Assembly: GCA_035513175.1 (NCBI GenBank)
Contig: DATKCN010000302.1
Span: forward strand, 1-6,153
Source of the DNA: DATKCN01 sp035513175
GTDB lineage: Bacteria; Chloroflexota; Chloroflexia; Thermomicrobiales; CFX8
DNA length: 6,153 nucleotides
Direction: 5' to 3'
Below are positions 1 to 5,848 of this stretch, piece by piece (the first letter of the stretch is position 1; every line of letters starts with the position of its first letter). The position numbers and the translations under genes were made by a program. The notes below the pieces were generated by a model, which saw only the letters and a program-made list of their open reading frames with translations, did not search any database and was not told the DNA's origin.

Positions 1-162
1 CAGATGATGGAGTCGCTCCAGATGATGGAGTCGCTCCAGATGATGGAGTCGCTCCAGATGATGGAGTCGCTCCAGATGATGGAATCGCTCCAGATGATGG
101 AATCGCTCCAGATGATGGAATCGCTCCAGATGATGGAATCGCTCCAGATGATGGAGTCGCTC
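1..162 (-). repeat. Tandem array of an 18-bp unit, nine copies, in frame with the protease C-terminus
   Basis: Nine head-to-tail copies of CAGATGATGGAGTCGCTC (plus strand) start at 1, 19, 37, 55, 73, 91, 109, 127 and 145. The only variable base is position 12 of the unit: G in copies 1-4 and 9, A in copies 5-8. The unit length is a multiple of three. Read on the minus strand in the protease frame, each copy encodes SDSIIW, and the variable base is a silent GAC/GAT change in the Asp codon. The array is cut by the window edge, so the true copy number is unknown. Near-identity at DNA level points to recent expansion by slippage or unequal exchange, or to ongoing homogenisation. Confidence 0.97.
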
Positions 163-1583
163 GCCGGGTCCATGGCAGACACCGGGAAAGCGGGCTTCCC
201 TAGATATGTGAATGGTTTAAGCTCTGAGAGCAGCGAGCCCAAGGCAACCGCCCCCGCACCACCCCCCAATAACCCCTCCTCCGGCATAAACCGCGCGCTC
301 GCCTGCAGCAGCACCTTCACCTGGAAGGGGTGCAGGCTCGGCTGCGACTCCAGCAGCAGCGCCGTCGCCCCGCTCACCACCGCCGCGGCCTGGCTCGTGC
401 CACTCAGCGCGAAGTAGCCGTTCAGCCCGCTGCCCAGCACCTGCCGCTCGGGAAACTGCTGCGCCAGCGCCGACCCCGGCGCCAGCAGCGACACCACTAG
501 GCTGCCCGGCGCCACGACGTCCGGCTTGATCAGCCGATCGACCGCCGTCGGCCCTTTCGAGCTCCACGGCGCCACGTAGTCATCCCCGCTGTCCACCGTG
601 CCGTTGGTGCGCAGCGCACCCACTGTGATGGCAAACGGAGAAATGCCCGGCGAGGTGACACCGCCCAGAATCATCCGGCCGTCCGCCGTCTGCCCGTGGT
701 TTCCCGCCGACGCGACCACGACCAGCCCCGCACGCACGGCGCGCTCGACGGCCTGGCAGACCGGATCGTCGCGCCACGACTGGGTCGGCACCATGCCCAG
801 CGACAGATTGATCACGCGGATGGCAAACTGCTCGCGATGCGCCACCACCCAGTCGATGCCCGCGATGACGTTGCTCGCCACGCCCCGCCCCGTCTCGTCG
901 AGCACCTTCACGTTGATGAGATGGGCGCCCGGCGCCATGCCGACCGGCGCTTCGCCGGTGTCCTTGTGCGGCGCCCCCGCGGCCACGATCCCGGCCACAT
1001 GAGTCCCGTGTCCATACTGGTCCACGCCCTTGCCCCCACGCTGCGTGAAGTCCACACTCGCGACGATGCGTCCGGAGAGCGCCGTGTGCCGGTCGATCCC
1101 GGAATCGACAATCGCCACGCCAACGCCCGTTCCCATCACCGCGCCCAGCTCCGCGATGTCACCGGCCCAGGCCGCGGCCGCGCCCGTCTGTTCCGTCACC
1201 AGCGCCAGCTGCGATCGCATCACCGCGTCACCGGTCACGGCGCCGGCCTCGGCATCGTCGGCCAGGCTCCGCAGGCCCTCGAGGGAGACGCGGAGCACCG
1301 CGCCATGCGTCAACGACTTCTGGATCACCGCTCCGTGCCGTGCCGCCAGACGTTCGATGAACGCGGCGGTGCCCGAGACGATGACATCGATCGAAGCGGG
1401 CGCGGGAGCGCTCTGCGTCAGCTGCGCCGCAAGGTCACGTGAGAGGCGCGCTCGGGCGCTCTGCGCGTCGGCGGGACGCGCGGTCGCCACGAGCGCGACG
1501 GCGATGACGAGCGCGACCACACACGGCGACCGCAACCCGCTGGGGGGAAGAGGTCTCGCGTTGGTCGACAGCGTAAGTTTCAT
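1..1583 (-). CDS. Secreted subtilisin-family (S8) serine protease with C-terminal SDSIIW hexapeptide repeats; 3' end beyond the window
   Basis: A reverse-strand frame is open from ATG at 1583 to the left edge (527 complete codons, no stop seen). Residues 1-40 form a signal peptide: basic start, hydrophobic core CVVALVIAVALVATA, and an ADA|QS cleavage site. Residues about 64-125 resemble an I9 propeptide. The peptidase domain covers about 135-435 and has all the subtilase landmarks: Asp160 in VAIVDSGID, His192 in YGHGTHVAG, oxyanion Asn295 in SAGNHG, and nucleophile Ser397 in SGTSQAAAVVSG. The residue after the Ser motif is Gln398, where Met is usual. After a short linker (about 436-474) the chain becomes SDSIIW repeated from residue 475 to the edge. 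GGAGG at 1592-1588 lies four bases before the ATG, which supports this start. The HTH gene lies 40 bp upstream on the same strand and is probably co-transcribed. The protein is expected to be exported and autoprocessed. The S8 assignment is firm; the substrate and the role of the tail are unknown. Confidence 0.93.
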   Translation of the reverse strand, partial: MKLTLSTNARPLPPSGLRSPCVVALVIAVALVATARPADAQSARARLSRDLAAQLTQSAPAPASIDVIVSGTAAFIERLAARHGAVIQKSLTHGAVLRVSLEGLRSLADDAEAGAVTGDAVMRSQLALVTEQTGAAAAWAGDIAELGAVMGTGVGVAIVDSGIDRHTALSGRIVASVDFTQRGGKGVDQYGHGTHVAGIVAAGAPHKDTGEAPVGMAPGAHLINVKVLDETGRGVASNVIAGIDWVVAHREQFAIRVINLSLGMVPTQSWRDDPVCQAVERAVRAGLVVVASAGNHGQTADGRMILGGVTSPGISPFAITVGALRTNGTVDSGDDYVAPWSSKGPTAVDRLIKPDVVAPGSLVVSLLAPGSALAQQFPERQVLGSGLNGYFALSGTSQAAAVVSGATALLLESQPSLHPFQVKVLLQASARFMPEEGLLGGGAGAVALGSLLSELKPFTYLGKPAFPVSAMDPASDSIIWSDSIIWSDSIIWSDSIIWSDSIIWSDSIIWSDSIIWSDSIIWSDSII

Positions 1584-1623
1584 TGAACCTCCGAACCGAA
1601 ACATCTGAGGGACCTCGGTCTCG

Positions 1624-1833
1624 TTACCCGTGACGCGCTCCGTGCACGGATTCGATGAGCACCCGTTGCGAACCGCCCGGCGTCCGGATCGTCCGGAGCC
1701 GCCCTTCTCGAATGCGGTAGTAAACCGTCCGCCGTGAGACGCCGAGAAGCTGGGCAGCCTGGTCAATCGTCACGCTGCGTCCGAGCTGCGGCTGAAACGT
1801 TCGTAAAGGCTGGTCAAGAACTGCAGGGACCAT
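1624..1833 (-). CDS. Small helix-turn-helix DNA-binding protein (MerR/excisionase-type wHTH)
   Basis: A 69-residue protein made almost entirely of one DNA-binding domain. Residues about 20-47 (SVTIDQAAQLLGVSRRTVYY, then RIREGRL) are the typical MerR/excisionase-family helix-turn-helix: 'T..QAA.LLGVSR.TV...I..G.L'. RTPGGSQRVL (50-59) matches the wing that follows in this family. There is no effector-binding or dimerisation domain. Although such domains are often labelled 'excisionase', no integrase or attachment site is visible, so a transcription regulator is more likely. The next gene on the strand, 40 bp downstream, is the S8 protease, which makes protease control or autoregulation plausible but unproven. 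The ATG at 1833 was chosen because GGAGG (1849-1845) precedes it by 11 bases. A GTG at 1851 would add six residues (75 aa), but its nearest purine-rich stretch is only two bases away. Stop is TAA at 1626-1624. Confidence 0.82.
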   Translation of the reverse strand: MVPAVLDQPLRTFQPQLGRSVTIDQAAQLLGVSRRTVYYRIREGRLRTIRTPGGSQRVLIESVHGARHG

Positions 1834-1844
1834 TGATGAGTCAA

Positions 1845-1849
1845 CCTCC
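1845..1849 (-). promoter_or_regulatory. Ribosome binding site deciding the HTH gene start
   Basis: The minus strand reads GGAGG here, 11 bases before the ATG at 1833. The spacing is slightly long, but the motif is strong. It overlaps the alternative GTG start at 1851, which argues that this GTG is not the start used. Confidence 0.5.
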
Positions 1850-1860
1850 ACCGCTCCCTA

Positions 1861-1877
1861 TGGCACGGCCGGTGCCA
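1861..1877. promoter_or_regulatory. Inverted repeat, candidate operator upstream of the HTH gene
   Basis: TGGCAC-GGCCG-GTGCCA has perfect 6-bp arms around a 5-base centre (seven of eight positional pairs match over 17 bases). It lies 28 bases upstream of the HTH gene's ATG. Such a dyad suits a dimeric repressor, so autoregulation by the HTH protein is possible. In RNA it would form a GC-rich hairpin in the leader. There is no T-tract, so it is not an intrinsic terminator. No binding evidence is available from sequence alone. Confidence 0.45.
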
Positions 1878-2022
1878 CTCGAGTGCGAACGCCCAGCAGC
1901 TGACCTAAATCGTTGCCTTTGAACGGTTTAATGCACTAGGATGGCGGCAGGCACGGATGAGCCGAACGGTCGGGCTCGGCCAAGCCATTGCCCTCGCCCT
2001 GTTGAGCATCAGATTGTTTGCA

Positions 2023-2047
2023 GTTTCTGCACACGTTCCGCAGAAAC
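2023..2047. promoter_or_regulatory. Perfect 8-bp inverted repeat upstream of the ABC importer operon
   Basis: GTTTCTGC (2023-2030) and GCAGAAAC (2040-2047) are exact reverse complements separated by nine bases. The left arm also overlaps a smaller dyad, GCAG-TTT-CTGC (2020-2030). The element ends 68 bases before the start of the substrate-binding protein gene. It could be an operator for control of the importer or an mRNA leader hairpin. No run of T follows it on either strand, so an intrinsic terminator is unlikely. Confidence 0.5.
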
Positions 2048-2115
2048 AACCATATGAGCCGCCTGCCTCGGGCGATCGCGCGGAGCGGCCAAGAAATTAG
2101 CCGGGTAGCCAACAA

Positions 2116-3873
2116 GTGAACCGACACTCGCGCGCACTGCTGACGATTCTCATCGTTGCCGCCATCCTCATTCCGTACTGGCTGCTCAATCGCGACCGGA
2201 CCCCGCCGCCGTCGGCCCTGCTCCCCGCCGCCGCGCCCGTCCCGACGCGCGGCGGCAGCGCCGTCGCCTCCACGCGAACCGATCCCCGATCGTTCAACCG
2301 GCTGGTCCACGGGCAGATCGCCACCGAGATCGTCTCGATGCTGACGCTCGGCAAGCTCGTACGCATCGACCGCGTCACCCAGCAGCTCGAACCGTGGCTC
2401 GCAGAGCGCTGGGAGGCCTCCCCCGACAACCAAATTTTTACGTTGAGGCTTCGCGACGGGCTGCGGTGGTCGGACGGCGTGCCCTTCACCTCCGCCGACG
2501 TGCTGTTTACGCTTGATGCCGTGTACGACCCGCGCACGCAAAGCTCGCTGGCGTCCGCGCTCAAGCCCGGCGGCCAGCCGCTGGCCCGCTCCGCGCCGGA
2601 CGCCCGCACCGTGGTGGTCACGTTTCCCGGAGTCTTCGCACCCGGCATCCGCATTCTCGACAACCTCCCGATCTTTCCGAAGCACAAGCTCGAGGCGGCG
2701 CTGGCGGCGGGCGAGTTCGCCAAGGCGTGGACGGCTGATACGCCACCATCGGAGCTCGTGTCGATGGGGCCGTTCATGCTGACGCAGTACGCGCCGGCGC
2801 AGCGCATGGTGTTCGACCGCAATCCCCACTACTGGCGCCGCGACGAGCGCGAGGTTCAGCTGCCCTATCTCGATCGGCTGACCATCGAACTCGTGCCTGA
2901 CCAGGAGGCCGAGGTCGTGCGGCTGCAGTCCGGGCGGACTGATTTCATGCAGCACGGGCTGCGCCCGTCGGATCTGGCCACGCTGCGGCCGCTCGAGCTG
3001 CAGGGCCGCCTGCAGATCGAAGAGCTCGGCGTGAGCCCCAACGCCGACTCGTTCGTCTTCAACCTCCGCCCGGAGCGCTGGGCGAAGGATCCGCGTGGCG
3101 CCTGGTTCAATCGCAAGGAATTCAGGCAGGCGCTGTCACACGCCATCGATCGTGAGGCCTTCTCCGATGCGGTCTTCCTGGGCACGGCGGTGCCAATTCA
3201 TGGTCCGATTACGCCGGGCAACAAGGACTGGTTCTGGGCGAGCGTGCCGCGCTACGAGTTTTCGCGCGAGAAGGCACGTGCGTTGCTCGCCGGCCTCGGC
3301 CTGGCCAACCGCGATCAGGACGAATGGCTCGAAGACGAACGCGGCAATGAGGCACGCTTTACCGCGCTGGTGTTTCGCGGCAACGCCGTGCTCGAGCGCA
3401 GCGCGGCGGTCATTCGAGATGACCTCCGTCAGCTTGGCGTCGCCGTCGACATCGTCCCGCTCGAGCCCAACTCGATCCTGCAGCGTATCGTCGGGGGCGA
3501 CTTCGACGCGGCCTTCGTCCAGTTCTTCGCGAGCGACACCGATCCGGCCAACTCGAAGGACTTCTGGTTGAGCAGCGGCGGCGTGCACCTGTGGAACATA
3601 GGACAGAAGGCGCCAGCCACCGATTGGGAACGCCAGATCGACGAGCTCATGATCAGGCAGTCGGCGACGATCGACATGGACGAGCGCCGGCGTCTGTTCA
3701 ACGAGGTTCAGCGGATTTTTGCCGAGAACCTCCCAATTCTGTACTTCGCGGCGCCACGCGTGTACATCGCCGCCAGCGCCCGCCTCATCAACCTGTATCC
3801 AGCGCTCACGCCCCCGGAGATCATCTGGAGTGCCGACACGCTGGCGATAAGGGACGGCGGGACGTCGCGCTAA
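2116..3873 (+). CDS. ABC transporter substrate-binding protein, family 5 (peptide/nickel type, SBP_bac_5)
   Basis: A 585-residue extracytoplasmic binding protein of an oligopeptide-type importer. It captures ligand outside the membrane and delivers it to the two permeases encoded next. Residues 8-24 (LLTILIVAAILIPYWLL) form one hydrophobic segment after a short basic start, followed by a Pro/Ala-rich linker (about 29-45). There is no lipobox cysteine and no clear signal-peptidase site, so it is probably held by an uncleaved N-terminal anchor. Family-5 signatures include RWSDGVPFTSADVLFTL (117-133), an N.HYW motif at 236-240, and RQALSHAIDRE (337-347). Length is within the family's range. The start is GTG at 2116: an in-frame TAG at 2098 rules out longer forms, and the ribosome site is weak (GGGTAG, seven bases away). 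Stop TAA is four bases before the permease gene. The ligand cannot be read from sequence; a peptide is most likely. Confidence 0.92.
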   Translation: MNRHSRALLTILIVAAILIPYWLLNRDRTPPPSALLPAAAPVPTRGGSAVASTRTDPRSFNRLVHGQIATEIVSMLTLGKLVRIDRVTQQLEPWLAERWEASPDNQIFTLRLRDGLRWSDGVPFTSADVLFTLDAVYDPRTQSSLASALKPGGQPLARSAPDARTVVVTFPGVFAPGIRILDNLPIFPKHKLEAALAAGEFAKAWTADTPPSELVSMGPFMLTQYAPAQRMVFDRNPHYWRRDEREVQLPYLDRLTIELVPDQEAEVVRLQSGRTDFMQHGLRPSDLATLRPLELQGRLQIEELGVSPNADSFVFNLRPERWAKDPRGAWFNRKEFRQALSHAIDREAFSDAVFLGTAVPIHGPITPGNKDWFWASVPRYEFSREKARALLAGLGLANRDQDEWLEDERGNEARFTALVFRGNAVLERSAAVIRDDLRQLGVAVDIVPLEPNSILQRIVGGDFDAAFVQFFASDTDPANSKDFWLSSGGVHLWNIGQKAPATDWERQIDELMIRQSATIDMDERRRLFNEVQRIFAENLPILYFAAPRVYIAASARLINLYPALTPPEIIWSADTLAIRDGGTSR

Positions 3874-3877
3874 TCGC

Positions 3878-4849
3878 ATGACCCTGGGCCGCTTTCTGTT
3901 GCGGCGTGCGCTGTTCGCGCTGCTGCTGACCTTCGTCGCGTCGTCCGCAGCGCTCTTGCTGACGCTGCTCTCCCCGGGCGACTTCGCGGCGGATGGCACC
4001 TTTGGCGACCCCGAGCTGATGGCCGCACGGCGCACGCAACTCGGTCTCGACCGCCCGGTGGCCGCACAGTATGCCGACTGGGTAAGTCGCGCGGTCCGGC
4101 TCGACTTCGGCCAGTCGCTCCTGTACTCGCGCCCCGTGGCGGGCCTGCTGGGCGAACGCGCGTTGAATACGGCCGTGCTCGCCGCCGCGGCGCTGGGCGT
4201 CGCCACTGTGCTTGGTATTCCCCTCGGCATCTACACCGGCACCCGCCAGCGCGGCGCCGGCGTGCGCGTCGTCCGCACGCTCTCGGTGGTGATGTTGTCG
4301 ATGCCGCCGCTCATCGCGTCGCTGGTGATGGTGTTGTTTGCCGCCCGCACGGGCTGGTTCCCGGTCGGCGGCATGATGTCCGCCGGCGCGTCGGAAATGT
4401 CCTGGGCGGGCTGGATGGCCGATGTCGCGCACCACATCCCGCTGCCCGCGCTCGCGCTGGCATTGCCGCTGGCGGCGACGCTCGAACGGCTGCAGGGACA
4501 GGCGATGAGCGACGCTATACGCCAGCCGTTCGTCCGCGCGGCTGAGGCGCGCGGTTTGTCGTCTGACCAGGCCATGCTGAGACACGGCTGGCGCGTCTCG
4601 CTCGGCGCTGTGCTCGGACTCTATGGCCTCATGATCGGCTCGCTCTTCAGCGGCTCGTTCATCGTCGAGGTCGTCACCGCGTGGCCGGGGCTCGGCCGGC
4701 TGATGTACGACGCGCTGCGCGCACGCGATCTCTACCTTGTGGCGGGCTGTGCCGCCGCCGGAGCGTTCTGCCTCGCGGTCGGGACGTTCCTCGCCGACGT
4801 GCTGCTCGCTGTCGCCGATCCGCGCGCCCACATGGAGGCGCGATCATGA
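3878..4849 (+). CDS. ABC transporter permease, DppB/OppB-like
   Basis: A 323-residue inner-membrane subunit that pairs with the following DppC-like protein to form the channel of a peptide-type importer. It starts with the family pattern of a basic residue cluster plus a first membrane helix (about 8-30). A periplasmic segment follows with RTQLGLDRPVAAQYADWV (52-69) and LDFGQSL (75-81), typical of DppB proteins. Further hydrophobic helices lie at about 97-118, 133-156, 186-201, 240-265 and 285-313. The EAA loop that contacts the ATPase is at about 219-240 (VRAAEARGLSSDQAMLRHGW), with the conserved Gly at 226. VTAWPGLGRL (266-275) is also characteristic. The ATG at 3878 sits four bases after the binding-protein stop and has no good ribosome site, so translational coupling is likely. 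Its TGA overlaps the next ATG. Confidence 0.94.
   Translation: MTLGRFLLRRALFALLLTFVASSAALLLTLLSPGDFAADGTFGDPELMAARRTQLGLDRPVAAQYADWVSRAVRLDFGQSLLYSRPVAGLLGERALNTAVLAAAALGVATVLGIPLGIYTGTRQRGAGVRVVRTLSVVMLSMPPLIASLVMVLFAARTGWFPVGGMMSAGASEMSWAGWMADVAHHIPLPALALALPLAATLERLQGQAMSDAIRQPFVRAAEARGLSSDQAMLRHGWRVSLGAVLGLYGLMIGSLFSGSFIVEVVTAWPGLGRLMYDALRARDLYLVAGCAAAGAFCLAVGTFLADVLLAVADPRAHMEARS
4834..4838 (+). promoter_or_regulatory. Ribosome binding site deciding the DppC-like permease start
   Basis: GGAGG lies seven bases before ATG at 4846. The same frame stays open upstream to a GTG at 4681, inside the DppB-like gene. The strong motif plus the ATGA stop/start overlap make 4846 the start used. Confidence 0.8.
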
Positions 4850-5802
4850 CGCGACGGGTCGCGCTCTTGCTCGCCGCCCTGGGAATCATCGCCGTGGCCG
4901 CTCCCTGGCTGGCGCCCTACAGCCCGGAGACGCAATACCGCCGCTTCCTGTATGCACCGCCCATGCGGCCTCATGTGATCGACGCCGGCGGGTGGCGTAC
5001 GCCCTTCGTGTACGCGATCGAAATGACCGATCAGCTGTCGCAACGGTATGCCGAGGATCGGGATCGGCCGCGTCCGCTGCCGTGGTTCGACTCTGACGCC
5101 GTCGATCCGGTGTTTCTGCTTGGCGCAGACAGCTACGGCCGTGATCTGCTGTCGCGTTTGCTGCATGGCGCCAGGCTGTCGCTCAGCCTGTCGCTGGTGG
5201 CGGCGCTGGGGGCGCTCCTGATGGGCGCCGCCATTGGCGGGGTCGCGGGGTACCGTGGCGGCTGGGTGGACGAAGCGGCAATGCGTTCGGTGGACTTCGT
5301 CGTGGTGCTTCCGGTGATCTACGTCGCGCTGGTGTTGCGGGCCCTGCTGCCGCTGGCGCTGGCGCCCCCGACCGTGTTCGTGATGATGGCCGGGATCTTC
5401 GCGCTGGTCGGGTGGCCGTTCGTCGCCCGGGGCGTGCGCGGGATCGTGGCGGCGGAGCGCGAGCGCGAGTACGTCGTCGCGGCGCGGTCGCTGGGCGCCG
5501 GCACCGGACGGATCGTCGCGCGCCATCTCCTTCCTGCGTGCGCGGGGTACCTGCTCGTGCAGTTCACGCTGCTGCTGCCGGCGTTCATTCTCGGGGAGGC
5601 GACGCTGTCGTATGTCGGGCTCGGCTTCCCGGAGCACGTCGCCTCCTGGGGCACGATGCTGATCGAGGCGGCGAATCCCAACGCGATGCAGCGGTTCCCC
5701 TGGACGCTGGCCCCGGCGGTGGCAATTTTTCTCGTCGTCCTCGTCGCGAACGTGGTTCTGCAATCAGATAAGATCGGATCGAACCTCATTCGGCGCGCCT
5801 GA
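4846..5802 (+). CDS. ABC transporter permease, DppC/OppC-like
   Basis: A 318-residue second membrane subunit of the peptide-type importer. It has an N-terminal helix (about 4-22, ending APWLAPYSPE, a family hallmark). The DppC signature follows at 92-112: LGADSYGRDLLSRLL, then HGARLS. Helices lie at about 113-135, 150-172, 175-192, 232-255 and 288-305. The EAA loop is at about 209-230 (YVVAARSLGAGTGRIVARHL). YVGLGFPEHVASWGTML (256-272) is the conserved C-terminal element. Between the first helix and LGAD there is a long hydrophilic stretch (about 29-90, rich in Arg, Pro, Tyr and Asp), longer than in classical DppC proteins. It should lie outside the membrane next to the binding protein. The start overlaps the DppB-like stop as ATGA. 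No ATPase genes are visible, so the energy-coupling subunits must be encoded further downstream or elsewhere. Confidence 0.94.
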   Translation: MTRRVALLLAALGIIAVAAPWLAPYSPETQYRRFLYAPPMRPHVIDAGGWRTPFVYAIEMTDQLSQRYAEDRDRPRPLPWFDSDAVDPVFLLGADSYGRDLLSRLLHGARLSLSLSLVAALGALLMGAAIGGVAGYRGGWVDEAAMRSVDFVVVLPVIYVALVLRALLPLALAPPTVFVMMAGIFALVGWPFVARGVRGIVAAEREREYVVAARSLGAGTGRIVARHLLPACAGYLLVQFTLLLPAFILGEATLSYVGLGFPEHVASWGTMLIEAANPNAMQRFPWTLAPAVAIFLVVLVANVVLQSDKIGSNLIRRA

Positions 5803-5848
5803 CGGATCGACCGCCCGCGGGTGCCGGCCACTGAAAGCCGACAGGCCT

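Larger units (their letters stand above)
1834..2115. promoter_or_regulatory. Divergent intergenic control region between the HTH/protease pair and the ABC importer operon
   Basis: These 282 bases separate two outward-pointing transcription units, so promoters for both should lie here. I see no convincing protein-coding frame. Parts are less GC-rich than the genes (around 1905-1935 and 2008-2050), as expected for promoter DNA. I could not identify a confident sigma-70 -35/-10 pair on either strand. The region contains two strong inverted repeats and a weaker hairpin, listed separately, which may be operators or leader structures. Confidence 0.6.

Noticed and set aside
1..162. CRISPR array
   Set aside because: The 18-bp units are directly adjacent with no spacers and keep a coding frame.
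4..417. Plus-strand open frame with MMESLQ repeats over the tandem array
   Set aside because: It exists because the 18-bp unit lacks stops in this frame. After the array it runs antisense to a protease domain with complete catalytic motifs, and its sequence there is low-complexity and unlike a protein family.
1624..1833. Excisionase of an integrated element
   Set aside because: The domain type is similar, but no integrase, attachment site or phage gene is visible, and the neighbour is a protease gene.
1734..1922. Plus-strand 62-codon frame antisense to the HTH gene
   Set aside because: It overlaps the well-supported HTH gene and the divergent control region, has no recognisable domain and no good ribosome site.
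1936..2955. Minus-strand frame of 339 codons
   Set aside because: It is antisense to the binding-protein gene and the control region. High GC content lengthens non-coding frames, and the translation is Arg/Gly/His-rich with no domain.
3136..4230. Minus-strand frame of 364 codons
   Set aside because: It is the antisense shadow of the binding-protein and DppB-like genes, whose family motifs are clear on the plus strand.
4681..4845. Upstream GTG start extending the DppC-like permease by 55 residues
   Set aside because: The extension is Arg-rich, overlaps the DppB-like gene and lacks a DppC-type N-terminus. GGAGG and the ATGA overlap support ATG at 4846.
4732..5763. Minus-strand frame of 343 codons
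   Set aside because: It is antisense to the DppC-like permease, and its His/Arg/Gln-rich composition is typical of reversed high-GC coding DNA.
5803..5848. Intrinsic terminator between the permease and DapA-family genes
   Set aside because: CCCGCGGG at 5814-5821 is a short palindrome without a usable loop or a following T-tract.
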